64,000 nucleotides of DNA from a virus, in the IMG/VR virus record IMGVR_UViG_3300042406_000429, positions 48,277-112,276 of that record. One strand, given 5' to 3'. Below are positions 9,942 to 18,754 of the stretch, piece after piece. Below the pieces are notes generated by a model. It had not been told where the DNA came from. It ran no database searches and was given only the letters and a program-made list of their open reading frames with translations. Every line of letters begins with the position of its first letter. The first letter of the stretch is position 1. The translations under genes and the position numbers were made by a program.

Positions 9942-10541
9942 ATGGCAACTTCAGCAATCAGCAGTGGTGTAAGATATTCTGATTCAACCATACAAACAAC
10001 TCAATATGGTAATAAACAATTTATAGCAGAATACACTGCATCTAATAGTGCTGCTCTTTATCCAGCGTTCAATACTTCATATAATCACTATGAATTGGTG
10101 TTTAATAATCTATTGCCTGTCACACAAAGCACTGGACTATGGTGTTATTTTTATGTTGCGGGTGCCTACAGAGGTCTTAATTATTACAGACATGTTTTGT
10201 ATGGTATTTACAATAACAATAGTGGTTCTTTTGGTGGTGGTGATTATTCTTATATACCATTGTGTTATAATGGATATTTTGTGAATTATTCTAATGGTGG
10301 TGTTTCTGGTAAATTCATTATATATAATACAAGACAAACAACTCATATAAAAAATTATGAATTTTGGATTACAGGATATCTATATACCAGCGGTTATCTC
10401 GGTTATCACCATGGTGGTGGATTCTGGGATGGAACGCCTAGTGGTGTAAGCGGTATAACAAACACCATCGATGGTATGCAAATAAATGCACAGTCCGGTA
10501 ATCTATCTTCAGGTTCAGTAACACTTTACGGTTTTAATTAA
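9942..10541 (+). CDS. Small fibre-tip/adhesin-like protein, copy 3
   Basis: 199 residues, third member of the tandem set. It keeps the YNHYELVFNNLLP and IYNTRQTTHIKNYEF segments, which match KVYFWNTLPVTQS and related parts in the long fibre tip, and ends SGSVTLYGFN. A purine-rich leader (aaaataggaaaataa) precedes ATG. It is probably a virion surface protein. Its closest relative in the window is the C-terminus of the 3579-7154 fibre, judged from the shared LPVTQS segment. Confidence 0.65.
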   Translation: MATSAISSGVRYSDSTIQTTQYGNKQFIAEYTASNSAALYPAFNTSYNHYELVFNNLLPVTQSTGLWCYFYVAGAYRGLNYYRHVLYGIYNNNSGSFGGGDYSYIPLCYNGYFVNYSNGGVSGKFIIYNTRQTTHIKNYEFWITGYLYTSGYLGYHHGGGFWDGTPSGVSGITNTIDGMQINAQSGNLSSGSVTLYGFN

Positions 10542-10552
10542 AGGATTATAAA

Positions 10553-10999
10553 ATGTCAACAACAGGTTATAAAGCAAGATTTGACACTGACGCAGTAGTT
10601 CGTCTTTCTGATAATATGATTATTGGCCCAGAACATGTAGAAGAATGGGCAGATTATCAAGCTTGGCTTGCAGAAGGTAATGTAGTAGAGGACCCGGATC
10701 CTATACCATATATGCCGCCATTGACAGTTAGTATTGCATCAGCTTCTAACCCAGATTTAAATGGCGATTATCCTTATGGCACCGAGGTTCAACAGAAAAT
10801 TTCTTCTATTCTTTTATATATTCAAATGAACAATGCATTCCCAGGAAACTCTAACACATTAGATTGGCCAGATTTTGGTATGAATATTCATACATTTACT
10901 AGTGTTCAACAATTTAAAGATTTTGCTAATGCAATTGTTGAGTTTTCTATTAATGCAAGTAATAAAGTGCCAGTGCCTCTTCCTATAAATATACCATAA
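10553..10999 (+). CDS. Fibre-assembly-type protein of unknown function
   Basis: 148 residues. The N-terminal half has an EEWADYQAWLAEGNVVEDPDPIP pattern (Y..WL..GN, then acidic and proline-rich). This recurs in phage tail-fibre assembly proteins and DUF4376-type proteins, usually encoded right after fibre genes as here. The C-terminal half has no recognisable motif. RBS aggattataaa precedes ATG. A fibre-folding or capping role is inferred from place and pattern only. Confidence 0.5.
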   Translation: MSTTGYKARFDTDAVVRLSDNMIIGPEHVEEWADYQAWLAEGNVVEDPDPIPYMPPLTVSIASASNPDLNGDYPYGTEVQQKISSILLYIQMNNAFPGNSNTLDWPDFGMNIHTFTSVQQFKDFANAIVEFSINASNKVPVPLPINIP

Positions 11000-11018
11000 A
11001 ATAGATTAAGGGAATCAA

Positions 11019-11756
11019 ATGACTCCGACAACAAGAGCAGAATTTACTGAAAATTGTCTTCGAAGACTAGGTAAACCAGTAATTGAAATTAATGTTGATG
11101 AAGATCAAGTTTCCGATCGCATCGACGAAGCTCTGCGTTATTTTTGGGATTATCATTTTGATGGTTCAGAAAAAACATATTATAAAAGACAAATAGATGC
11201 AACAGATATATCTAACAAATATATTGCCCTTCCTGATAATATTATTGGCGCTGTAAACATTTTTCCTCTTGGTTCTGCTCTTGGTCTTAATAATCTATTC
11301 AATATTCGTTATCAGATTGCTCTTAACGACCTTTATACTCTAACATCTGTTTCAATGGTTCCATATTATATGGCTATGAATCATGTTCAGTTTCTTGAAC
11401 AAATGTTAGTAGGTCAGCAACCGCTACGATATAATCGTCATAATAATAGACTTTATATTGACATGTCTTGGGATCAGATTGCTGTTGGTAACTATTTGAT
11501 TGTCGAAGCGTATCAAGTTGTAGATCCAGATGTTTGGACTAAGGCTTGGAGCGATCGTTGGTTGCTTAGATATGCAGCTTGTTTGATTAAACAACAGTGG
11601 GGAACAAACCTTAAAAAGTTTGAAGGCATGAAAATGCCTGGAGGTCTAACCTTTAACGGTCAAAAGATTTATGATGAAGCGACAGCTGAAAGAGCAGATC
11701 TAGAAAAAGAAATGATTTATTCATACAGCTTACCAGCAACTGATATGATCGGGTAA
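11019..11756 (+). CDS. 13: Neck protein gp13
   Basis: 245 residues (T4 gp13 is about 309). It contains the family's N-terminal block (FTENCLRRLGKPVIEINVDE) and the YFWDYHFDG and YAACLIKQQWGTNLKKFEGM segments. It heads the classic 13-14-15-16-17 order. The protein forms part of the neck ring that closes the filled head and receives the tail. It starts after gggaatcaa, and its stop is followed three bases later by gp14. Confidence 0.85.
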   Translation: MTPTTRAEFTENCLRRLGKPVIEINVDEDQVSDRIDEALRYFWDYHFDGSEKTYYKRQIDATDISNKYIALPDNIIGAVNIFPLGSALGLNNLFNIRYQIALNDLYTLTSVSMVPYYMAMNHVQFLEQMLVGQQPLRYNRHNNRLYIDMSWDQIAVGNYLIVEAYQVVDPDVWTKAWSDRWLLRYAACLIKQQWGTNLKKFEGMKMPGGLTFNGQKIYDEATAERADLEKEMIYSYSLPATDMIG

Positions 11757-11758
11757 TT

Positions 11759-12481
11759 ATGGCCACTAATTTCTTTTTCAATAATTTTCAGGCTTCTCAG
11801 GAACAGCTGTTACTTGAAAATCTAATCATAGAATCTATTAAGATCTATGGCCAGGACATGTATTATCTTCCTAGAACTCTGAATAATTATGATGAAGTTT
11901 ATGGCGCAGACGATTCGTCAAGTTACGAAGCTGCGTATCCTGTAGAAATGTATATCAAATCAATTGATGGGTTCTCTGGCGACGGAGAATTCCTATCAAA
12001 ATTTGGTGTCGAAATACGCAATCAAGTTGTATTTTCTATTGCTCGTAGAATATTTAATGAAGAAATTGGTGAGTTTACTACTCAAGTAAGACCAAACGAA
12101 GGCGATGTTATTTGGTTTCCATTAAATCAAAGAGCGTTTGTTATTCGTTTCGTGAATAAGTATGAAATGTTTTATCAACTGGGCGCTTTACAAACATGGG
12201 AAATGACTTGTGAAGTGTTCGAATATTCTGGTGAAAGATTCAATACAGGTATACCTGAAATCGATGCTTTAGAAAAACAGAACAGTCAAAATATTCTTGA
12301 TTGGACAATTGATGATGATTCTGACAATGGCCCAATATTGACTGAAGATGGTGATTACCTTATTCTTGAAAATGCAGCTGCAGGCAATGTCACAGCGGAT
12401 GATAGTATGGAAATACAGGCAGAGTCCGATCAATTTATTGATTTCTCCTCTATAGACCCATTCAGTGAAGGAAATATCTAA
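11759..12481 (+). CDS. 14: Neck protein gp14
   Basis: 240 residues (T4 gp14 256). The N-terminal half is the conserved part, with the YGQDMYYLPRTLNNYDEVYG pattern typical of gp14, which joins gp13 at the head-tail junction. The C-terminal ~60 residues are acidic and poorly conserved. The stop overlaps the gp15 start (TAATG). Confidence 0.85.
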   Translation: MATNFFFNNFQASQEQLLLENLIIESIKIYGQDMYYLPRTLNNYDEVYGADDSSSYEAAYPVEMYIKSIDGFSGDGEFLSKFGVEIRNQVVFSIARRIFNEEIGEFTTQVRPNEGDVIWFPLNQRAFVIRFVNKYEMFYQLGALQTWEMTCEVFEYSGERFNTGIPEIDALEKQNSQNILDWTIDDDSDNGPILTEDGDYLILENAAAGNVTADDSMEIQAESDQFIDFSSIDPFSEGNI

Positions 12482-13338
12482 TGTTTGGCAAACCATTTTA
12501 TTTCAGCCTCATTAGAAAATACGTAATTCTTATGGGCACATTGTTGAACGATATTCGCATTACAAGAACAGATGCATCAGGTAACGTCACTGCTCTGTTA
12601 AAAGTGCCAATTACATACGCAGCAAAAGATAAAATGCTTGCTCGTGTTCTTCAAGATCCTACATTAGATAAAACTAATGCTGTTCCTGCTATGCCTATGA
12701 TTTCGTTTGAGATGGGTAAAATGGAATATGATGGATCTAGAAAGTTAAACACTATCGGAAGAATAGCTGTTAAAGACGCTGATGACATTAGTAAGTTTAA
12801 ATATCAATATAATCCAGTACCGTACAATATAAATTTTAAAGCATATATCTATGTAAAAAATGCTGAAGATGGAACTAAAATTATAGAACAAATTCTTCCG
12901 TATTTTACTCCAGACTGGACAACTACAGTTAATCTTATTCCTGAAGTAAATGTAACAATGGATATTCCTATTGTTCTGAACAACATCAATCAGATTGATA
13001 AATACGATGGCGCATATGTTGAAAGAAGAGCTATTATTTGGGAACTAGATTTCACCCTCAAGGGTTATATCTATGGTCCGATTAAATCTTCTGGTATTAT
13101 TAAGTTTATTAGAACTCAGTTTTATATACCTTCTACAAATACTGCTGCTGAAGGTAGAGGCGTAACCCCAATGATTGAAAAGGTTACTATTCAGCCAGGT
13201 TTGAACGCAAATGGTGATCCAATTACATACACCGGAAAACCAAATGCAAATACTGGCACTTTGCCATATACAGAAATTGACGCTGACGATGATTATGGGT
13301 TTATTACTCAAATTTACAACACTGATGAGATTGAATGA
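12481..13338 (+). CDS. 15: Tail completion/sheath stabiliser gp15
   Basis: 285 residues (T4 272). The start at the TAATG overlap includes FYFSLIRKYVILMGTLLNDI, which matches the usual gp15 N-terminus, so the upstream ATG is preferred over the internal one at 12532. PMISFEMGKMEYDGSRKLN and IWELDFTLKGYIYGP are further conserved blocks. The protein forms the hexamer that caps the tail tube and sheath and joins the neck. It overlaps the gp16 start by four bases (ATGA). Confidence 0.87.
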   Translation: MFGKPFYFSLIRKYVILMGTLLNDIRITRTDASGNVTALLKVPITYAAKDKMLARVLQDPTLDKTNAVPAMPMISFEMGKMEYDGSRKLNTIGRIAVKDADDISKFKYQYNPVPYNINFKAYIYVKNAEDGTKIIEQILPYFTPDWTTTVNLIPEVNVTMDIPIVLNNINQIDKYDGAYVERRAIIWELDFTLKGYIYGPIKSSGIIKFIRTQFYIPSTNTAAEGRGVTPMIEKVTIQPGLNANGDPITYTGKPNANTGTLPYTEIDADDDYGFITQIYNTDEIE

Positions 13339-13751
13339 CAGAAAAAGATGATGATCCTATTGGCAAGGCATTAGGTCTGCCGCCATTAGAATATGAAAAA
13401 CAAATAGACAATATAATTGCTAAAGCTCATGATGATTCTGCTAGGAATGATTTTGAAGCTGCAAGAGCTAATTTGTATGAAGTAATTCAAACAGGTCAAG
13501 AAGCCATTGGTAAATTAACTGAGATCGCAGCAGCTTCTCAGCATCCACGTGCATTCGAAGTCTTGGCCAAACTTATGGATACAGTGGTCAACACTAATAA
13601 AGAACTGTTAGATCTTCAAACTAAAATTAGAGATATTGACGCCAAAGATAGTCCTATAAACGAAAAAGCTCAGACTATTAATAACAACTTATTTGTGGGT
13701 TCAACTGCCGAGTTACAAAAAGTTCTCAAGGATATGAAGAACAATGAATGA
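13335..13751 (+). CDS. 16: Terminase small subunit gp16
   Basis: 138 residues (T4 164), placed directly before gp17. It starts MTEKDDDPIGKALGLPPLEY and continues with long helices (FEVLAKLMDTVVNTNKELLDL), the coiled-coil oligomerisation core of small terminases. It recognises DNA for packaging and regulates gp17. Its first ~20 codons occur again at 52230 at the start of another gene (see findings). Confidence 0.85.
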   Translation: MTEKDDDPIGKALGLPPLEYEKQIDNIIAKAHDDSARNDFEAARANLYEVIQTGQEAIGKLTEIAAASQHPRAFEVLAKLMDTVVNTNKELLDLQTKIRDIDAKDSPINEKAQTINNNLFVGSTAELQKVLKDMKNNE

Positions 13752-15384
13752 GTTGGTGGGTGGTTATAAGGGTAATGTTCTTCTAAAGAAAACTAATCAG
13801 AACATTGAATGGACTCCGGACCTTGTTCAGGAGTATGTAAAATGTCAGAACGATCCTGTTTATTTTACTGAAAATTATATGAAGATTATCTCGATTAACG
13901 AGGGTCTTACAAGTTTCAAGTTGTATGGTTACCAGAAAGAAATGGTGACTTCATTTAAAGACAACCGTTACACTATTGTTACTACTGCTCGACAGGCAGG
14001 TAAGTCAACAACTACCTGCGCCTTCATCCTTTGGTATATTATTTTTCACCCTGATAAGACCGTAGCCCTACTAGCCAACAAGGGCGATACGGCTCGAGAA
14101 ATTCTTGGTCGTGTTCAGTTGGCTTACCAGCACTTACCTAAATGGCTCCAGCAGGGCGTTGTTGAATGGAATAAAGGTTCATTCGTTCTTGAAAATAACA
14201 GTCGTGTTTTGGCTGCTGCCACTTCTGCCAGCGCCATCCGTGGTTATACCATCAACCTTCTATTCATCGACGAAGCGGCGTTCATTGATAACTGGGACGA
14301 ATTCTTCACCTCAGTTTATCCTACTATTTCATCAGGTTCAGAATCCAAGATCATTCTAGTTTCTACTCCGAACGGTTTGAACCACTTCCATGCTACTTGG
14401 GCGAACGCTGAAAAGGGGACTAACGGATATCATCCAATTCTAGTCAATTGGCAAGCAGTTCCTGGTAGAGATGAGAAGTGGAAAGCTGACACTTTAGCGG
14501 GTATGAACTTTGATCTTGAAAAGTTTGATCAGGAGTATAACTGCGAATTCCTAGGTTCATCCGGAACTCTAATTGCTGGTTGGAAGCTCAAGGAATTAGT
14601 TTCTCAGAATCCAATCTTACAAAAAGATGGTCTAACTCAGTTCAGAGCAGTAGAACCTAATCATGTTTATATGATGGTTTGTGACGTTTCTCGTGGTAAA
14701 GGATTGGACTATTCAGCCTTTCAGTTGATAGATGTTACTTCTATGCCTTATCAACAAGTGGGCGTTTATAGGAATAATGCTATCACCCCGCTAGATTATG
14801 CCGACATTATCCACCGAACCGCTAAGGCGTATAATAATGCTTCAGTTCTTGTTGAGGTTAATGACATAGGTGAACAAGTCTCAACTTCTCTCAACTATGA
14901 TTTTGGGTATGAGAATGTTCTGTTTACCGAAAACGCTGGTAGGTCCGGCAAAAGAATAACTACTGGGTTTGGAGGCGGCAGCGTTGACAAGGGCATTAGA
15001 ACTACCAAAATTGTAAAATCTATTGGGTGTTCTATCCTAAAACTACTGATTGAGCAAAACCAGTTGATAGTAAACGACGTAAACACCATCAGTGAATTAG
15101 GCACCTTTTCTAAAAAAGGAACTTCGTACGAAGCAGAGTCCGGTAAACACGATGACTTGGTTATGTGTCTGGTTCTGTTTGCTTGGCTCTCGGACCAGCA
15201 ATATTTTAAAGACTATACTAATATCAACACTCTTATGTCACTAAGGGACAAAACCGAAGAAGATATGGAGCAAGATTTGGCTCCTTTTGGGTTTGTGGAC
15301 TCTGGAAGGGACGATTTTATTGAAGAAGATTATGAAAGATTTGTCGGTGATTCTTGGATGTGGAACCAACCTCAGGACTTCTAA
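13744..15384 (+). CDS. 17: Terminase large subunit gp17
   Basis: 546 residues (T4 610). The ATPase domain has Walker A TARQAGKST near residues 81-89 and Walker B LLFIDEAAF near 172-180, with a following VSTPNG coupling motif. The nuclease domain follows, with acidic residues in MVCDVSRGKGLDYSAF and in GKHDDLVM. It powers DNA packaging and makes the headful cut. It overlaps the gp16 end by eight bases. The C-terminal tail is shorter than in T4. Confidence 0.95.
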   Translation: MNELVGGYKGNVLLKKTNQNIEWTPDLVQEYVKCQNDPVYFTENYMKIISINEGLTSFKLYGYQKEMVTSFKDNRYTIVTTARQAGKSTTTCAFILWYIIFHPDKTVALLANKGDTAREILGRVQLAYQHLPKWLQQGVVEWNKGSFVLENNSRVLAAATSASAIRGYTINLLFIDEAAFIDNWDEFFTSVYPTISSGSESKIILVSTPNGLNHFHATWANAEKGTNGYHPILVNWQAVPGRDEKWKADTLAGMNFDLEKFDQEYNCEFLGSSGTLIAGWKLKELVSQNPILQKDGLTQFRAVEPNHVYMMVCDVSRGKGLDYSAFQLIDVTSMPYQQVGVYRNNAITPLDYADIIHRTAKAYNNASVLVEVNDIGEQVSTSLNYDFGYENVLFTENAGRSGKRITTGFGGGSVDKGIRTTKIVKSIGCSILKLLIEQNQLIVNDVNTISELGTFSKKGTSYEAESGKHDDLVMCLVLFAWLSDQQYFKDYTNINTLMSLRDKTEEDMEQDLAPFGFVDSGRDDFIEEDYERFVGDSWMWNQPQDF

Positions 15385-15396
15385 AAAAGCCCATTT

Positions 15397-15404
15397 TATA
15401 AATA
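15397..15404 (+). promoter_or_regulatory. Late promoter upstream of gp18
   Basis: An exact TATAAATA octamer, the gp55/gp45-dependent late promoter of T4-like phages, lies 45 bases before the sheath gene. Confidence 0.75.
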
Positions 15405-15449
15405 TAAAAAATTCATAATTGCAAGTTCTCGCAAAAGGGAGAAAAATAA

Positions 15450-18047
15450 ATGGCTTTCCAACTATCACCTGGTGTAAATGTATCAGAAATCGATCTTACA
15501 ACCGTTGTTCCTTCAGTAGCCACATCTGACGGTGCCTTTGCTGGCGTATTCCGTTGGGGTCCAATAGGTGAACGTGTTCTCATCTCAACAGAAGACGATC
15601 TTGTAAGAAGATTCGCCAAGCCAACTAATTTCAACGCTGAAACTTGGTTTACAGCTGCAAACTTTTTGGCATATTCAAATCGTCTTTATGTTTCTAGAGC
15701 AGCAAAAGTAGATGGAGCTACTCCTGGCCCTCTAACCTTTGTTCTTGCAGCAAATTCATCAGTTTCAAATAACATCTTGACTAGTGGAACTGGAGCAAAT
15801 GTTGCTAATTTGGGTCTAACCGTTGGTATGTATATCAACCAGACAACTAATTCAAGCATAATTGCAGCCTCAAATGCATTTTCTATTGCTGCTATTAACA
15901 CAACAGCTATTGTTCTTAACCAGAATATATTCACTACAACTACTGGTTCAATAACTGGCACAGCTAATGCAGATATCTATTTTGGTCGTCCAGATACTGC
16001 TTATACAGCTGTCGGCTTTGATGATTCTACAGGAACTCCGTTCGTAGCTAATCTAGTAAATCAGATTGTAAAAAATCGTAATGTTTATACTGATATCGAT
16101 GGCAATTTTGATGCCGACGTTATTTACGTAGCAAAGTATCCAGGTTTGATGGGTAACTCTTTGAGAGTTGCTATCTGCGATAATGCAAACAGCTATCAAG
16201 CAAATATTGCATTGACTAATCGTATTGAATTTAGAATAGGTTCAAATACAGGTCTCGTTAAATTCGTTGGTAATACTTCTACTAATGCATCTATTACTAC
16301 AGTTCAGAGTCAGATAGCTGCTGGCGATAGAATTTTGGCTGGTAATAGCACTATTGGTTATCAGTACCTTCAAGTTAAGAGAACTTCTGTTACAACAAAT
16401 GTAACAGCCAACGTTTCAATTAGCGGAAATAATAACGTTAATACAAGTACTGATTTTATCACAGTTACTAAAAATCCGTTCTCTAATGGTGATGCCGTTG
16501 TTTATTCTAACAACGCTGGCGATGCTGTAATTGCTGGTCTTACTAATGGTACAACTTACTATGTAATTGAAGCCAATAACACATCATTCAGACTATCAAC
16601 AACACCATTTGGAAACAGAGTAAATCTTGTTCAGACTAATGGAGCAAACAGTAAGTTCCTTGCCAATACTTCTACATTGAATATTGGGTTTGAGGATCCT
16701 TATAGACTACGTTCAAACTATACTTTCAATAAAATTCAAAGATTTTGGGAATTCTTTGACGTAGTTGATGGAGCTCCTGGACAGTCAGAATGGCAGCTTT
16801 TTAACGGTAACACATCAGCAAACGATGAACTTCATGTCGTTGTAGTTGATAATAACGGTGCCTTTACTGGCGTTCCTGGTCAAATCCTAGAAGTTCATCA
16901 GAAACTTTCAAGAGCCACAGACGCTAAGAACGAAGATAACTCTGTAAATTATTACAAGACAGTTGTCAACGAAGGTTCTCAGTATATTTGGTGGGCAAAC
17001 GATAGAGCAACTGCTCGTTCTAATAATGCTATAAATCTAACTTCTTCAACTTCTTCAAGACCTGCAAGTGTTCAGTTCTCACTGGGCGCTGATGGTCTTT
17101 CTGAAGAAAACGCCACTATTGATATTCTTGGTGAAGCATACGATCTATTCGTTTCACCTGAAGATATCGATATTTCTCTTGTTCTTCAAGGTCGTCCAAC
17201 TGGTGGAATGACTATTTCTGAAGACGAAGATGGTAACGAAGTAACTGTTTATAATCATGAATTAGCAAATTATATTATCGATAATATTTGCGATATCAGA
17301 AGAGACTGTGTCGCTCTTATCTCGCCTGATAAGAGAACTGTAGTAAACAACACAGGTAATGAGGCTGCAGATCTTGTTGCTTGGAGAAATGTAATTCATG
17401 ATTCTTCATACGCAATTCTTGATTCCGGTTACAAGTATCAGTATGACCGTTATAACGACGTTTATCGTTGGATTCCTCTAAATGGTGATATTGCTGGATT
17501 GTGTGTAAGATCCGACGCTTCAAGAGAAGTTTGGTTCTCACCTGCAGGTTTCAACCGTGGTCAGATTAAGAACCTAGTTAAACTAGCATTTAATCCACGC
17601 AAGGCAGAAAGAGACACTCTTTATGTTAAGAACATAAATCCAGTTGTAACTTTCCCAGGCCAAGGAACTATCTTGTATGGCGATAAGACTCTACAGTCTA
17701 AGCCATCTGCGTTTGATCGTATCAATGTTCGTAGACTATTCATTGTTCTTGAAAAGGCAATTGCTATTTCAGCTAAATATTCACTATTCGAGTTCAATGA
17801 CGCATTTACTAGAGCGCAGTTCAAGAACCTAGTAACACCATACCTACGCAATATTCAGGGTAGACGTGGTATTACTGACTTCTACGTTGTTTGTGACGAT
17901 ACAAATAATACGCCACAAATTATCGACAGCAATCAGTTTGTCGGTGATATCTATATTAAACCTGCGAGAAGCATTAACTTCATCCAGCTTAACTTTATTG
18001 CTGTTCCAACTGGAGTGCAGTTTACTGAAGTTATCGGAAAGTTTTAA
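15450..18047 (+). CDS. 18: Tail sheath protein gp18
   Basis: 865 residues, about 200 more than T4 gp18 (659). The N-terminus (FQLSPGVNVSEIDLTTVVPS) and C-terminal half (LYVKNINPVVTFPGQGTILYGDKTL, RRLFIVLEKAIAISAKYSLFEFN) are the canonical contractile sheath parts. The extra length lies roughly between residues 90 and 400. It is Asn/Thr/Ser-rich with repeated small beta-type segments, probably surface domains on the tail. RBS gggagaaaa. Confidence 0.93.
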   Translation: MAFQLSPGVNVSEIDLTTVVPSVATSDGAFAGVFRWGPIGERVLISTEDDLVRRFAKPTNFNAETWFTAANFLAYSNRLYVSRAAKVDGATPGPLTFVLAANSSVSNNILTSGTGANVANLGLTVGMYINQTTNSSIIAASNAFSIAAINTTAIVLNQNIFTTTTGSITGTANADIYFGRPDTAYTAVGFDDSTGTPFVANLVNQIVKNRNVYTDIDGNFDADVIYVAKYPGLMGNSLRVAICDNANSYQANIALTNRIEFRIGSNTGLVKFVGNTSTNASITTVQSQIAAGDRILAGNSTIGYQYLQVKRTSVTTNVTANVSISGNNNVNTSTDFITVTKNPFSNGDAVVYSNNAGDAVIAGLTNGTTYYVIEANNTSFRLSTTPFGNRVNLVQTNGANSKFLANTSTLNIGFEDPYRLRSNYTFNKIQRFWEFFDVVDGAPGQSEWQLFNGNTSANDELHVVVVDNNGAFTGVPGQILEVHQKLSRATDAKNEDNSVNYYKTVVNEGSQYIWWANDRATARSNNAINLTSSTSSRPASVQFSLGADGLSEENATIDILGEAYDLFVSPEDIDISLVLQGRPTGGMTISEDEDGNEVTVYNHELANYIIDNICDIRRDCVALISPDKRTVVNNTGNEAADLVAWRNVIHDSSYAILDSGYKYQYDRYNDVYRWIPLNGDIAGLCVRSDASREVWFSPAGFNRGQIKNLVKLAFNPRKAERDTLYVKNINPVVTFPGQGTILYGDKTLQSKPSAFDRINVRRLFIVLEKAIAISAKYSLFEFNDAFTRAQFKNLVTPYLRNIQGRRGITDFYVVCDDTNNTPQIIDSNQFVGDIYIKPARSINFIQLNFIAVPTGVQFTEVIGKF

Positions 18048-18079
18048 TAAATAGATAAAATCTCAAAGGAGTAAAATAG

Positions 18080-18694
18080 ATGGCTTTCAATATTAATCAA
18101 TTTAAGGCACAGGGTCTAGTTTATGGTGGAGCTAGACCCTCCCTCTTCCAAATTAATGTTGCTCCTCCAGTTGGCATTCCGTTAAATCCGGAAGCCTTCA
18201 GAAAGTTCGTTTTCACATGTCGTGCAGCCGAACTACCTGAATCAACTGTTTCTAACATCGAAATTCCTTATTTCGGTCGTAAGATTAAAGTTGCTGGAGA
18301 AAGAACTTATGCTGATTGGTCAGTAACAGTCATGAACGATGAAGATTTCTCTGTTCGTTCAATGTTCGAAGCTTGGCTAAACGGTATTAATACTGTAATT
18401 TCAAACGTTCGTGTTCCAACTGCTTCTGCCGAACAGTATAAAACACTAATTGACGTAACACAATATAGTAAGGATGGCGATGTCCTTCGTGAATATCAGC
18501 TCTGGGGCGCTTTCCCAACACAGCTAAGTGGTATTGGTCTAGGTTGGGATTCTGGTAATAATATTGAAGAGTTTACTGTAAACTTTGCTTATGATTATTG
18601 GATTCCAACAGTTGAAGACGCTTCAGTTAAAACATCAGGTAAGGTTACTACTTATCTTGCTGAAACTGAAGTTGGGCCTCAATCGGTACTATAA
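18080..18694 (+). CDS. 19: Tail tube protein gp19
   Basis: 204 residues (T4 163), directly after the sheath gene as expected. It carries the tube fold segments FVFTCRAAELPESTVSNIEI, GERTYADWSVTVMNDEDFSV and EFTVNFAYDYW. RBS aaaggagtaaaat. A degenerate late promoter (aataaata) overlaps the upstream stop. Confidence 0.92.
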   Translation: MAFNINQFKAQGLVYGGARPSLFQINVAPPVGIPLNPEAFRKFVFTCRAAELPESTVSNIEIPYFGRKIKVAGERTYADWSVTVMNDEDFSVRSMFEAWLNGINTVISNVRVPTASAEQYKTLIDVTQYSKDGDVLREYQLWGAFPTQLSGIGLGWDSGNNIEEFTVNFAYDYWIPTVEDASVKTSGKVTTYLAETEVGPQSVL

Positions 18695-18715
18695 TAAATA
18701 CTTTATATTATTGAA

Positions 18716-18736
18716 GAGGGGAGTTAATCTCCCCTC
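18716..18736 (+). other. Strong hairpin between gp19 and gp20
   Basis: GAGGGGAG and CTCCCCTC form an 8-bp stem around five bases. No T-run follows, so a rho-independent terminator is unlikely. It ends 18 bases before the portal start codon and could modulate portal translation or mRNA processing. Confidence 0.6.
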
Positions 18737-18754
18737 AATACTTGGAGAAAAAAT

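Noticed and set aside
3579-10541. Diversity-generating retroelement acting on the fibre tips
   Set aside because: The four related tips suggested it, but I see no rever­se transcriptase gene or template repeat in the window, and differences are not confined to adenines.
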